Part shown: in pieces, positions 10,049 to 20,532 of the stretch
Numbering within the stretch: the first letter of the stretch is position 1
Layout of the letters: each line of letters begins with the position of its first letter
Source: Pythium myriotylum
Lineage: Eukaryota > Oomycota > Peronosporomycetes > Pythiales > Pythiaceae
Assembly: GCA_023091665.1 (NCBI GenBank)
Contig: JALJCQ010000026.1
Location: 682,001-746,000 of the forward strand
DNA length: 64,000 nt
Direction: 5' to 3'
Notes under the pieces: generated by a model
Seen by the model: only the letters and a program-made list of their open reading frames with translations
What the model was told of the DNA's origin: nothing
Database searches by the model: none
Made by a program: the position numbers and the translations under genes

Positions 10049-13000
10049 TTAGGATACCGTGACGGCCGCGGCCGTGATCTCCACGAAGTTGGTGGTCGCG
10101 TTGCTGGTGGCGGCGCCTGCCGTCGCGTTGGTTCCTGCCGCCATCACCACCGCGACGTCCAGCGGCAGCTCGGTCGGCATGGCCACGAGCCGCCAGCGCG
10201 GAGCCTGCGTCGCCGCGACGAACTGCGGCAGGCGGCCGATCCAGAACGAGAACGCGATCTCCCATTGCACGACGCGCAGTCCGCTGCTCGTCGAGTCGTC
10301 CACGAGCCGCACGCTCACGTCGTCGTACTGCAGCAGCGTCTGCAGCGCGCGCTGGAGATCGGACGGGTCCAGCGAGCTGCTCGCCGTCGCGACGGCCGTG
10401 CCGTTCGAATCGACGAGCGCGAGCGGCACGGTCACGGGCGTCGCCGCCTCGGAGGCGTCCTGCTGCTGGTAGAAGAGCCGCTGCAGCGCCACGGGCGAGG
10501 GCGAGAAGCGCAGCTTGCCGACGACGGCGTCTCCGTCCGGTGCCGGCGGCAGCACGACGCCCTGCAGCGACACGTCGCAGTCGTTCTTGGCGAAGCACGC
10601 GCTCGCGTCCACGAGCTTGCGCCACGCCGCGTCCGTCACGCTCTGCTGCGAGTGGCACGCGTTGACGGCCTCGCGCAGCGACAGCGAGTCGCCGACGACG
10701 CGTCGCTCGAAGAGCGAGAGCAGCGCGTCGCCCAGCGGTCCGCCGCCCGGGTCGCTGCTCGTCGGGACGAAGCGCGAGATGCAGTCGGTGAAGGCCACGC
10801 ACGCGAGGTCGCGCAGACAGCCGTCGAGCGCGAGGCGGCGGCACGTGGAGCGACAGCGGTCAACGGGCGCGGCCGGCGGAAGCGGAGGCAGCGCCGTGGC
10901 GAAGTCGGCGAGTTCCAGTCGAAGACGCAGCGACGGCAGCGCCGTCACGACCACCTGCGCCGACGTCGGCGAGACCTCGACGGTCGGCAGCAGCCCCACG
11001 AGGTCCTGGAAGCGGAGCTCGAGCGAGGAGGCCGACGCGTTGACGGACGCGACCACGCGCCCGAGATAGCCCGCGAACTGGCACTGGCGCGCCACGAAGT
11101 CCTCGACGGCGCTTGCCGACGCGAACGTGTTGGGCACGAAGGAGCAGAGCGGCGCGCCGAGCAGTCGCAGCGTGAGGTTGAAGGCCGCGACGTCGAGCGG
11201 CGCCGGCGCCGTCACCTGCACGACGCCGTCGCTCGCCTCCCAGAGCAGCACGCGGTCGTCGAGCCCCGCGAGTCCGTAGGTGGCGGCCGTGCGCACCGTG
11301 CACATGCGCTGCAGCTGGCACCGCACGGCGCTGGAGAAGAGCAGCAACGCGTCGAGCTCGGCGGTCGCCACGCAGCGCCGCACAATCGGCGAGACGTCGG
11401 CGACGCCGTCGGCCAGCGACGGCAGCTGCAGCAGCGTCGTCGGCGTCTGCGCGGCCTCGAAGCCGTCGCGCACGACGCAGTTGGCGAGCGCTTGGCACGC
11501 GGCGTTGGCCGCGCACCACTCGAAGAGGTTCTGGCAGTGCGCGCAGGGCTGCGACGTGTCCTTCTGCGTGATCTCGGAGGTCTCCAGCGAGAGCGAGAGC
11601 ACGATCTCGCTGCTGCCGGCGCGGAAGAGCGAGTCGTAGGCCACGACGACGTTGCTGCGCGAGGCGTAGACGGGTGTGGCGTCCACGCGGCGTGCGATGC
11701 TCGTGACGGTCGTGGCGGCCTGCACGGCGCTGCGGATGTCGGCGGAGATCTCGACGGTCAGGCGCGTCGCATTGTCGTCGAGACTGCGGAGGTTGAGCGC
11801 GAAGGCCACGCGCGGCGAGGACGAGAGCGGCGCGAGCGACCACGCGGCGCCGTCGCCCACGCCCGCGAGCACCAGCGGGCTCGGCAGCAGCGGCAGCGGC
11901 GTCTGTGGCGCGGCGCAGAAGGGCGTCGACGGCGAGAGGTTCCACGCGAGCGCGTCCACCGACTCGAGGCTCTCGAGCCAGAACGCCATGCCGTCGAGTG
12001 TGTTGTTCCACTGGAGATGCACGCAGATGCCACCGCCTGAGGTCGACGGGCATCCGACGTTCTGAGCCATGGGCGACGGCAGCGCCGAGGCGTTGAACTG
12101 GAAGACGTGGCGCTTGCGCACGTTCGCCAGGAGTTGGTCCGTTGGTGTCGCCGGGATCACTACCGTGCCTGGTGGGAGATCGGGCGTAGGTGCCGGTGGA
12201 TTGCCCGCAGGAAAAACGTCGACGCTGAGCGAGCCGAAGACGTATGGCAGCGTGAGCAGAAGTGTCGGGTCCGGCAGCGGATCGTCGGAGGCGTAGTCGA
12301 GGAACATGGCAGGACGCTGGATCGAGTTCTCGGCGACCAGGCGAGACGGGTCTCCGTAGGTGAGCAAGTTGGCGAGGCGCTGCCGGTTCTCCATCGTCGC
12401 ATCGCTGCGATTGTTGTTCAGCGTGACGAAGAAGCTCTGCGTGAGAAGTAGCACGGACGACGGCGACACCTGGGGTGGACCTGTCGCGACGATCTGCGCC
12501 GGCGAGATGAGCCCAAGAAACCTCTGGATGCCGCGACGCGTCTGGAAAAGCAGGCTTTGTGTGAGGTTGAGCGGTGAGAGGAGGTTACGGAAAGTCATGT
12601 CAACGCGCATGAACGCGACGCTCGATGAAGGCGCGGCGACGGACTGCAGCGCTGGCAGCGCTCCGTACGCAGCGGAGACGGTGGCAGCAGATAGCACTCG
12701 TACAGTCAGCCCTCCTGGGGACACCAGTGAGAGAGATTGGCTGAGTTCGGCTTGCAGGGCCGTGCTATCGACTTGAATGGGTAGGAGCGCGGTTCCTGAT
12801 GTCGTTGTCGAGAGCGGATTGCTGCCCACAAGGAAGAGTAGGTCGAACGGCATCATCGGGGCTACTACGGGGACGGTCGACGCGTTTGTCACGCGCATGT
12901 CGATGCAACGGACAGATTGCGCTGTCGAGAAGCGGGCACTCAGCTCGGTTGTGAGCGCCGCCTCTGCCATCGCAGCCTGGAACACGCCGGTGCTCGGCAG

Positions 13001-13132
13001 CTGAACGAGAAGGAATCCATTTCCCGTGCCCGTCACGACGGCAGTGGTCTCCTCGACGAAGACAAGAACGAACCAGAAGAGAAATGCCCATGAGCGCGCG
13101 TGCGTGGGGCGACAGCGCGTGGCGCGCGCCAT
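10049..13132 (-). CDS. Large secreted Cys-module protein, paralogue of the gene at 31727-34975
   Basis: The protein is about 1,027 residues and intronless. The open frame runs to 13186, but the codon there is GTG; the first ATG, at 13132, gives MARATRC followed by a signal-like hydrophobic run, SWAFLFWFVLVFV. Long beta-rich segments with many possible N-glycosylation sites follow. There is a GCPSTSGGGICVHLQWNNTL module and two Cys modules: PCAHCQNLFEWCAANAACQALANC with CQLQRMC, and RCRSTCRRLALDGC with later Cys residues. No C-terminal membrane segment or GPI signal is obvious, so it is probably secreted or held by partners. The family is not recognised, but the sharing of modules with the second gene is clear. 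Confidence 0.8.
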   Translation of the reverse strand: MARATRCRPTHARSWAFLFWFVLVFVEETTAVVTGTGNGFLLVQLPSTGVFQAAMAEAALTTELSARFSTAQSVRCIDMRVTNASTVPVVAPMMPFDLLFLVGSNPLSTTTSGTALLPIQVDSTALQAELSQSLSLVSPGGLTVRVLSAATVSAAYGALPALQSVAAPSSSVAFMRVDMTFRNLLSPLNLTQSLLFQTRRGIQRFLGLISPAQIVATGPPQVSPSSVLLLTQSFFVTLNNNRSDATMENRQRLANLLTYGDPSRLVAENSIQRPAMFLDYASDDPLPDPTLLLTLPYVFGSLSVDVFPAGNPPAPTPDLPPGTVVIPATPTDQLLANVRKRHVFQFNASALPSPMAQNVGCPSTSGGGICVHLQWNNTLDGMAFWLESLESVDALAWNLSPSTPFCAAPQTPLPLLPSPLVLAGVGDGAAWSLAPLSSSPRVAFALNLRSLDDNATRLTVEISADIRSAVQAATTVTSIARRVDATPVYASRSNVVVAYDSLFRAGSSEIVLSLSLETSEITQKDTSQPCAHCQNLFEWCAANAACQALANCVVRDGFEAAQTPTTLLQLPSLADGVADVSPIVRRCVATAELDALLLFSSAVRCQLQRMCTVRTAATYGLAGLDDRVLLWEASDGVVQVTAPAPLDVAAFNLTLRLLGAPLCSFVPNTFASASAVEDFVARQCQFAGYLGRVVASVNASASSLELRFQDLVGLLPTVEVSPTSAQVVVTALPSLRLRLELADFATALPPLPPAAPVDRCRSTCRRLALDGCLRDLACVAFTDCISRFVPTSSDPGGGPLGDALLSLFERRVVGDSLSLREAVNACHSQQSVTDAAWRKLVDASACFAKNDCDVSLQGVVLPPAPDGDAVVGKLRFSPSPVALQRLFYQQQDASEAATPVTVPLALVDSNGTAVATASSSLDPSDLQRALQTLLQYDDVSVRLVDDSTSSGLRVVQWEIAFSFWIGRLPQFVAATQAPRWRLVAMPTELPLDVAVVMAAGTNATAGAATSNATTNFVEITAAAVTVS

Positions 13133-13294
13133 TGGGGCGTGCCAGTGTCTCTGGTCTGCCAGGACGCCAACTATGAAGCGTCGCACGCGAAGAAAAACAG
13201 AAAGATCGTTGGGAGGAGTGTTGGTCGATGCTGGCCTTTCTAGCGAATACCTTGAATTAAGTATAGTTCTATTTGATAACTTAATTTAGTATGT

Positions 13295-16063
13295 CTACCC
13301 TAGCATTGGCATGGGTGTGGGGAGAGTCACGAAGCTGTCCTCGTGGTCGTCGTCCGCGAACGGATCGATGTCGATTGACAGGACGTCGTGGTCCGAGTCA
13401 AGGCCCAGGCTGTCGCTGTCGCCGCTGCTGCTGCTGCTCCGGTCGGCCTGGCTGCTGCGCCGCCCGAGGTGCTCCCGCACGGAGTGAGGGTCCAGTCGCC
13501 CAGGCAATGAAGTCGTCAGCTCCGAGAACGAGACTCGCGTGGATCCGAACGACCTGCGTGGCGTCTGGTCCTGGAGCCGTCGGTGCTCGTGCTGCGATCG
13601 AGACGATGAACGCCGCATAGCGGGCGCCGCATGCGCCTCCGAGTAAGCACCCGCCGACGTCGAACGCACGAGCGACGACCGGCGGATCACGAACGGAGGT
13701 GTATGGTCCCCTCGCGACGGCCGTCGCGCGCCAAGTATGGGCACGTCGCCTCGGGCCGAGAGCGACCCGTCGCGCTTCCTGAAAGAAGACGCACCCTGCC
13801 CCGACTGCTGTCTCGAGAGTGACGAGCCACGCGAGCTTCGACTGGCGCTGCGCGCGCTCGACAGCGTGCGTTGGCTGCTGAAGCGAACAGACGAGAAGCG
13901 AGCGCTCGAGGTGCGCGAGCCGGACGACCCAATGAACGTCGAAGTCTGGCTCGTGCCCGAAGGGAGCGGTGGGAACCCCGGGTGGTTGTCATCGGTCGTC
14001 ACAGTGTCCTGGTCTTCGTAAGTCGTGTCTTTGGAGTGGTACGTGCCACGGATCGGGGGGAGCTTTTCGCTGCTGTCGCGCTCGAAAGGCGCACCAGACG
14101 TGAGCAGGTCGGAGATCTCGGAGGTCACGACGCTGTCAACGTCTTCGAGGCCACGCGTCTCACCGCCGTAGCGCCACGTGACGAACGCCAGCACCAGAAA
14201 CAGCGCGGCCACCGCCCAGAGCACGTAGTAGACCGAGTTGTCGTCAAGCCAGGATGTCCACGCGAGCCACTGGCCAGCACCCACGCCGAGACAGATGCCT
14301 GAGAACGCGAGCCCCATGCCGGTGGCGCGGATGAGCACGCCATAGCTCTCGAGCGTCCACACTACAGCAGTGCACACGGTGACGACGCAGACGAGCGCCA
14401 GCAGCGAGCATGAGATCGAGAGGAACGCCGTCGAAGGGTGCGTCATGTAGAGGTTGATCCCGACGCACGTCGTGGCAAGCGAGCTCACGAGCAGGGTCAT
14501 GAGCACGGTGGGCACGCGTCCGTAGCGGTCGATGACGGCAGCGCTGAAGAGGAGCCCGACGCAGCCTGCGATGGACACGTAGGTGGAGAGCAGCGACGCG
14601 ACGTGGCGCGTGCGGTTCAACGGGAACCGCGACGTCGCCGCGACCGTGAAGCTGAGGCCGCCGGAGACGATGAGCCAGAGCAGCGTGAGCCCGAGCGACC
14701 GCAGCGCGTACGGCCGGCAGAAGAGCACGCGGCGCCAGCGCTTGCCGAGCGAGACGCCGATGGAGACCATGCCTGGCGTGAGAGCGGCCGAGGTGCGTCG
14801 TCGGCGAGGCCCTGGCGTGGGCGTGGCCGTCGCGGTGGGCGTGGCTGTGCCGCTGTTCGAGTGGCTGGGCACGTGGGGCGACTGCGAGTAGAGCGAGCGT
14901 TCGTGCGGGAGCCCGAAGTTGGAGGTGCGCGCGGGCGTGCTCTGCTGCGGGTGGACCGGTGGCTCGAAGAGGCTCGAGGGCATCGTGACGCGCGCGTTGC
15001 GGTTGATGCCGTGGGCGCTCTCGATGGCCTCGACGAGCCTCATGGCGACCTCGGCGCGGCCGATGGCGGCCAGGAACCGCGGCGAATCCCGCAGGAAGAC
15101 GAGCAGCGCGAGCAGGAAGAGCGTCTCGAGGCCGCCGCCGACGCCCGACGTCGCGAGCGTCCACGACGTGGCCTCAGCGAGGCGGTGGGCCGTGTGGATG
15201 GCCGAGAGCGCGCCGAGCGGCAGGAACGCGAGCCCGAATACGACGATGCGGCCGCGGCTGCGCTGCGCCGCGAACTCGGAGAGCACGATGGGGAAGAGCA
15301 CGATCTGGCCGCCGAGCCCGAGCCCGTGGAGCGCGCGCGCCGCGAGCAGCGCCGCGTGGGCCCAGACGAAGCCCGTGAGGAGCTGCGCGGCGGCGCCGCA
15401 GAACGAGGCCGCAAGCAGCACGCGCCGGCGGCCGTAGTGGTCGCCGAGCGAGCCGAAGAGAAGGCCGCCGAGCAGCGCGCCGGCCGCGAGCGCGCCGAAC
15501 TCGTGGGCCATCTCGGTCGCGAAGGCCTGCGAGTCGGGTGAGTCGGGCGCGGGGGCGAGCAGACGCGTCGGCGTGAGGCGGACGAGGCTGGAGGTGGCGA
15601 CCGTGGCGTAGGCGGTGGCGAACCACCCGAGGCCGATGAGGCACGCGAAGCGCGCGTAGAAGGCGCTGAGCCCGAGCAGGCGCGACCAGAAGGCCTTGCG
15701 GCGGCGGCGGCGGCGCGCCGTGAGCGTGCCGGCGCGGATGCGGCTCGAGAGCTGCTGGTGGTGCTGCTGGTGCTGCTGCTGGCGGCGGCCGTCGCTGTGG
15801 GAGCTGTCGCCGCTGAGGTCTCGCGCGTCGGCCGGCGGCGTGAGCACGCGCGAGAAGTAGAGGTAGGCGTGCTCGTCGTCGGCGGCGAGCGCGTCGAGGC
15901 GCTGGCTCACGTGGAAGAGCGAGTCGTCGGGCGCGAGCGAGCGCCGGCGCGCCATGGCGGACTCGGAATGCGGCGGCGGCCGCGGCGACTCGTGGCGCGC
16001 GCAGTTGCTCGGAAGAGGAGCGAGGGAGCCATCTGGAGCGCCGCGAGTTGTCCGCTCGCGCAT
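13295..16063 (-). CDS. Major facilitator superfamily transporter with a long Ser/Arg-rich tail
   Basis: Starting at the ATG at 16063 the protein has about 922 residues; a Met at 15955 is an alternative. A cytosolic N-terminal segment with a His/Gln run precedes the MFS core. That core has the loop 2-3 motif LFGSLGDHYGRRRVLL, an ALHGLGLGGQIVLFPI segment, and the second-half equivalent DRYGRVPTVLM. It looks like 12 helices of the sugar-porter/organic-ion type. The central loop carries Pro/Thr/Ser-rich sequence. After the last helix (VLWAVAALFLVLAFVTWRYG) a tail of about 280 residues is rich in Ser and Arg and ends acidic. The substrate cannot be predicted. The tail may be a phospho-regulated region. 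Confidence 0.88.
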   Translation of the reverse strand: MRERTTRGAPDGSLAPLPSNCARHESPRPPPHSESAMARRRSLAPDDSLFHVSQRLDALAADDEHAYLYFSRVLTPPADARDLSGDSSHSDGRRQQQHQQHHQQLSSRIRAGTLTARRRRRRKAFWSRLLGLSAFYARFACLIGLGWFATAYATVATSSLVRLTPTRLLAPAPDSPDSQAFATEMAHEFGALAAGALLGGLLFGSLGDHYGRRRVLLAASFCGAAAQLLTGFVWAHAALLAARALHGLGLGGQIVLFPIVLSEFAAQRSRGRIVVFGLAFLPLGALSAIHTAHRLAEATSWTLATSGVGGGLETLFLLALLVFLRDSPRFLAAIGRAEVAMRLVEAIESAHGINRNARVTMPSSLFEPPVHPQQSTPARTSNFGLPHERSLYSQSPHVPSHSNSGTATPTATATPTPGPRRRRTSAALTPGMVSIGVSLGKRWRRVLFCRPYALRSLGLTLLWLIVSGGLSFTVAATSRFPLNRTRHVASLLSTYVSIAGCVGLLFSAAVIDRYGRVPTVLMTLLVSSLATTCVGINLYMTHPSTAFLSISCSLLALVCVVTVCTAVVWTLESYGVLIRATGMGLAFSGICLGVGAGQWLAWTSWLDDNSVYYVLWAVAALFLVLAFVTWRYGGETRGLEDVDSVVTSEISDLLTSGAPFERDSSEKLPPIRGTYHSKDTTYEDQDTVTTDDNHPGFPPLPSGTSQTSTFIGSSGSRTSSARFSSVRFSSQRTLSSARSASRSSRGSSLSRQQSGQGASSFRKRDGSLSARGDVPILGARRPSRGDHTPPFVIRRSSLVRSTSAGAYSEAHAAPAMRRSSSRSQHEHRRLQDQTPRRSFGSTRVSFSELTTSLPGRLDPHSVREHLGRRSSQADRSSSSSGDSDSLGLDSDHDVLSIDIDPFADDDHEDSFVTLPTPMPMLG

Positions 16064-16617
16064 CCCCCCGCGCTGTGGCGTCGCGAAATCCACTTGACCC
16101 AAAAGAAGGCGCCGCCGCGACCCAACGAGGCGATTCCCACGCGCTCAGTATGCGCGCCGAGAACCCAACGCAAGAATTCGAAGCGGAAGGGATGAGACCG
16201 GCGCCAGGCTCGTCTGCCCGAACCGGCTGGTAGCGCGGCGCCCATGGAAGCTTGAAGGGCGCTCTCTGCAGCGTGGCGGGCGTCTGCGTCTGCGTCGGCG
16301 TCGGCGTGCCGTCTCCGCGCGAAGGACAACGCGCCCGCCGCTGGCCACCGGCGGCGACGGACGGCGCGCCGTCGGGAGGTCGGAGCGAATGATCCGCCGC
16401 ATCACAGTCGACCGTCGACGCCATCGCACATGCGACGTCACGACGCGACGCCAGCGAGACGAGCCGGAGGAGGGTCCTCCGTGAGGCCAGAGCGGCGCGA
16501 TCCTCCGCATCACGCGGCAACGAAGGCAACTGCGACAGGGGGAGCTCGTGGTCATGACGTGTATTTTAGTTCATTAGGAGAGCGTGGCGCGCCACGCGGG
16601 AGGTCTAGAGTGCGCGC
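16064..16617. other. Non-coding interval upstream of the MFS gene and downstream of actin
   Basis: This 554-bp GC-rich stretch lies between the MFS start and the actin stop, which both read leftwards. It must hold the MFS promoter and the actin terminator. Open frames here are shadows; no RNA gene or repeat was seen. Confidence 0.5.
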
Positions 16618-17748
16618 TTAGAAGCACTTGCGGTGCACGATCGACGGGCCCGACTCGTCGTACTCGGCCTTGGAGATCCACATCTGCTGGAACGTCGAGA
16701 GCGACGACAGGATGGAACCACCGATCCAGACCGAGTACTTGCGCTCAGGCGGCGCGACGACCTTGATCTTCATGGTCGACGGCGCAAGAGCCGTGAGCTC
16801 CTTGGTCATACGCTCACCAATGCCCGGGTACATGGTGGTACCACCCGAGAGCACGATGTTGCAGTAGAGGTCCTTACGGATATCGACATCACACTTCATG
16901 ATGGTCTGGAACGTGCAGTCGTGGATACCGTTGGCTTCCTTGCCGATCATCGACGGGTTGAAGAGCACCTCCGGGGTACGGAAACGCTCGTTGCCGATGA
17001 CAATGACGTTACCATCCGGAAGCTCGTACGACTTCTCGAGACCCGACGACTCGGCGGCCGTCTTGAGCTCCTGGTCGAAGTCGAGCGCCACGTACGTGAG
17101 CTTCTCCTTGATGTCACGCACAATTTCGCGCTCGGCCGTCGTCGTGAACGAGTAACCACGCTCCGTCAGGATCTTCATCATGTAGTCCGTCAGGTCGCGG
17201 CCAGCAAGATCCAGACGCACGATCGCGTGCGGAAGAGCGTAACCCTCGTAGATCGGCACCGTGTGCGACACACCATCACCAGAGTCGAGCACGCAGCCCG
17301 TCGTACGACCGGACGCGTACAGCGACAGCACGGCCTGGATGTTCACGTACATGGCCGGCACGTTGAACGTCTCGAACATGATCTGCGTCATACGCTCGCG
17401 GTTGGCCTTCGGGTTCAGCGGCGCCTCCGTCAGCAGCACCGGGTGCTCCTCCGGGGCCACACGCAGCTCGTTGTAGAACGTGTGGTGCCAGATCTTCTCC
17501 ATGTCGTCCCAGTTCGTGACGATGCCGTGCTCGATCGGGTACTTCAGCGTCAGCACACCTCGCTTCGACTGGGCCTCGTCACCCACGTACGCGTCCTTCT
17601 GGTCCATGCCGACCATGATGCCGAGGTGCTTCGGGCGACCGACGATCGACGGGAAGACGGCGCGCGGAGCGTCGTCACCGGCGAAACCGGCCTTGCACAT
17701 GCCGGAGCCGTTGTCCACCACCAATGCCTGAACGTCGTCGTCCGCCAT
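16618..17748 (-). CDS. Actin
   Basis: An intronless 376-residue actin starts [21 protein letters not shown] and ends with the usual [11 protein letters not shown]. The nucleotide-binding motifs [20 protein letters not shown] and [19 protein letters not shown], and the hinge and C-terminal segments [20 protein letters not shown], are all intact. The frame stays open upstream to 17886, but the ATG at 17748 gives the canonical N-terminus. About 50 bp upstream, on the coding strand, a GGCTCACTTG element resembles the oomycete initiator (YTCANTYY), which would give a short 5' leader. The product polymerises into microfilaments. Confidence 0.99.
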
Positions 17749-18101
17749 CTTGAGCTGCTGAGGGGTTGTGTCGAGAGGGATGCAAATCACCAAGTGAGCC
17801 CTTGCGAGTGACCGCGCCGAGATCGGAAAGCTGCCCAAAGATCCCCCCTTTGCAAAGATCAGGCGCTGACGTGGCATGAAAACCATCAGATAGCGTGGAC
17901 CACACTATTTCATTACTCGATAATTCAGTAGTGTAGCCATCCAGAAGAGACAATGTACTGGTATGGTTTTAGATTCTACAAAAGCATACCCTTCCCTAGA
18001 GAACGAAAGGTCCAAATCTGCGTACCTCTACAAATGGATCTGTTTCCGATCTTCAAGCGACGCAAGCTGCTTGGTGGGTCAGCGCCGCCAACCGCTGAGA
18101 G
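17749..18101. other. Divergent promoter region between actin and the FYVE gene
   Basis: This 353-bp interval separates two divergent starts. It has an AT-richer core around 17890-18010. The only motif noted is the initiator-like GGCTCACTTG on the minus strand near 17791-17800. No other feature was seen. Confidence 0.45.
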
Positions 18102-19666
18102 ATGCCCGACACGACGGTCGAGGACCTGGACGACGACGAGCGCGAGCTCATGGCCGCCAGAGACGAGCTCTCGAGCCGCTCGTCTCCGCCCGACGGCCTC
18201 TCCACGGCGTCGCTGCTGGCGTCGCTCAAACTGACGCCGGAAAGCGTCGACGCGACGTTCTCGGCGGCCGCCCATTTCGTCGCGGTCGTGCTCTCGCGGC
18301 TCCGCAGCGACCCCAACTCGCTTGAGATGCGGCTCTGGGCCATCGAGACCCATGCGAACCGCCTCTGGGCTCTCCGACAGCAAGTCCTCGTTGGGTCGTG
18401 CGAGGCGTCGCGGGCCACGAAGGAGTACGCACTAGTTGCCAAAGACGACGTCGTCGAGAGACAGTCGAGTGGCTTTGTGCGCTGGGCGCCGTGCTGTGCC
18501 AGGATGACCGGAGAGAGTAAGCTGTACGTGACTTTGACGCTTGGTGTTAGTGGATTGGCTCTGATCAGGCAAACAGAAAGTTGTGGCAGGAGCTCGAAAA
18601 CATGAGCCCTCTGGACGCACAGCTGCGCTACATTCGCATCGTGACGGACGTTGCTCCCGAGTGGTCGAATCCGCTCTCTACAGACTCAGCTCTGTTGGTC
18701 AGTGTGCAGTGCTTATGTATTCGTTTCCCTCGTTCTGACGCAACGATGGATGCAACAGCGAACCTGGATCCCAGACGAGGAGAGCGATCGCTGCTCGATT
18801 TGCGACGAAATCTTCACCTTTCTCAATCGTCGCCACCATGTACAAGTACATCGAATACATGCACAAGTATGCTGGACTCATGATCATGTTTGTGGGGACA
18901 GTGCCGCCGCTGCTCGAATCTTGTTTGTGCCGTCTGTTCACCGCATACGATGCCCCTCCGTGTGTTCTCCCAGACCTCCAAGAAGCCACAGCGGATCTGC
19001 GTCACTTGCTTTCAAGAGATTGAACAGCAACGAAGTACAGTGGAGGGCCATGCCCTCGCTCGCTCCACGGCATTGGTAGGGTTATCCATCCATGATCCAA
19101 AGGCTGACGGCTGCATGCAGCGTCCTGCCGAGTCGACCTACTCATTTGTCGCAGACGACGCCAATGACGACGGTGAAGCATCTCCGCCACCTCAACCACC
19201 TCCATCACTGCTGGAGATCGCGAGCACCACGCCATTGAAGCCCTTGCTGTCCACGATCTCGGTGACCATCCACTGTGGGAATCTTGAGTTCTTGCACGGC
19301 GCCGGCTTCCGCAAGAACTGGAGTGGGTTCTTCTTCGTCTTGCTCATTCGCAAGGGCTCCTTGGGCATGTTCCTCACCGAGACCGACCATGTCGAGAAGA
19401 AGAAGCGTCCGGCCGCAGTCTACAAGCTGAGCGGCTATACGATCCGCATCAGGAGCCAGAAACGGCGACCGCACCAGTTTCGCCTTTCGCACGCCACAAA
19501 GAAGCCTCTCCACTTCGCGGCCGCGTCCATCGAAGACATGAATCTCTGGATCAGCCAGCTGATCAAGGCTATCGACAATGCGAACGACCTCGAGGCCCAG
19601 CCGAGCCCTCGCCATCCAGACGCGGCTTCCGGTGAAGTCAAGACGAACCAAGAAGAGCAAGCGTAG
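18102..19666 (+). CDS. FYVE zinc-finger and PH-domain protein, four exons
   Basis: The proposed exons are 18102-18523, 18577-18697, 18759-18839 and 18902-19666, about 462 residues. The last two introns are well supported because they rebuild a FYVE finger: RTWIPDEESDRCSICDE, then RRHH, then CRRCSNLVCAVCS and RICVTCF. This gives the eight Cys/His ligands and the basic RRHHC-R patch that binds PI3P. The first intron border is less sure: a stronger GTAAGC donor at 18517 breaks the frame. After the finger, about residues 330-435 form a PH-like domain (HGAGFRKNWSGFFFVLLI, RRPHQFRLSH, FAAASIEDMNLWISQLIKAI). The protein likely docks on endosomal membranes. The N-terminal 140 residues are unrecognised. 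Confidence 0.85.
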
Positions 19667-19953
19667 CATGAATGCTTTCACCATGTTCATTTGGGCGAGA
19701 GGGGCAGTGCTCATATCATAGTGCCTAGCTGTCCTTCCCGACTGGCTACTTCTACAAAATCCTATTGTTCGCTATTGCTACCACATCCGAGAAACGCGTC
19801 TTCTTTACAGGGGGGTTGTCCTCATAGATTACATTCACGGCGACTTGAGTGAGGGGCGGCGAGACAAAGCGCGACTTCCAAAAACGAGAGCGTTCCCTTC
19901 TTCCCTTCGTCCTCCGCAAGAGCCACCGCGGGGTGAAAACGGGGAAGAGGAAC

Positions 19954-20532
19954 TTACTCTGCGACAAAGACACCTCGCGACGGGGCGTTGACTACGCACG
20001 AGAAAAACTCGATGGTCTGGTTGCTTGACGTGACCAAGACTCGGCCGGACGGCGTCTTGCCGTGCTCGTACAGCGAGAGCGAGATGGGCGTCGGTACGGT
20101 GGGCACGGTCGTCATCTCGGGGTCGGCGTCGGCGCGCATGCTGAAGGCGGAGCGCAGCTCTTCAAAGTCATCGAGATCGTCGCCGTAGTAGCCATCCTGC
20201 GAGGACGAGGCCGTGGAGGAGCTCGAGTGGTAGAACGTGGTGCCTTCTTGGTGGAAGTAGTGGCCGCTCTGGTTGTTGTTGTAGTAGTCGCCGTAGGACG
20301 AGGAGGCGGCGTAACTTCGCTGGAAGCTCTGGGACTTGAGCGGCGGCGAGTAGTAGCGGCCCGAGGCCTGGGGCTGGTCGTCGAAGTTGCCGTACTTGGT
20401 GGGCGAGTAGCTCTGGCTCTGGTTGGAGCTGCTGCTGTAGAAGCTGCTGCGCTGCTGGGAGTACCGGTGGCCGGGGCTGGCGTACATATCCGCTCGGAGG
20501 TGGGAGGCTTTTTCTGGAATGGTCGGCCCCAT
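19954..20532 (-). CDS. Ser/Tyr/Gln-rich low-complexity protein, function unknown
   Basis: From the Met at 20532 (MGPTIPEKASHLRADMYAS) the protein has 192 residues; the frame is open to 20709. It is rich in Ser, Tyr, Gln and Asn (RYSQQRSSFYSSSSNQSQSY, YGDYYNNNQSGHYF), with an acidic patch DDLDDFEELRSAF. The C-terminal 50 residues are more ordered (TPISLSLYEHGKTPSGRVLV). The composition is prion-like or intrinsically disordered. The TAA stop sits inside a perfect splice donor (GA|GTAAGT), so a spliced form with another C-terminus is possible. No family was recognised. Confidence 0.6.
   Translation of the reverse strand: MGPTIPEKASHLRADMYASPGHRYSQQRSSFYSSSSNQSQSYSPTKYGNFDDQPQASGRYYSPPLKSQSFQRSYAASSSYGDYYNNNQSGHYFHQEGTTFYHSSSSTASSSQDGYYGDDLDDFEELRSAFSMRADADPEMTTVPTVPTPISLSLYEHGKTPSGRVLVTSSNQTIEFFSCVVNAPSRGVFVAE

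Noticed and set aside
10265..12040. 591-codon plus-strand frame opposite the secreted protein
   Set aside because: Dominated by Arg/Glu/His repeats typical of the antisense of Ala/Ser/Val-rich GC-rich genes; the minus strand has a signal peptide and Cys modules.
14438..15541. 367-codon plus-strand frame opposite the MFS gene
   Set aside because: Highly charged low-complexity shadow; the minus frame has clear MFS motifs.
16633..17811. 392-codon frame opposite actin
   Set aside because: Pure antisense of a conserved actin gene.
18517..18576. First FYVE-gene intron with the strong GTAAGC donor at 18517
   Set aside because: Joining it to any acceptor that keeps the downstream frame fails; the GTACGT donor at 18524 with the acceptor at 18576 keeps it, so that was preferred with caution.
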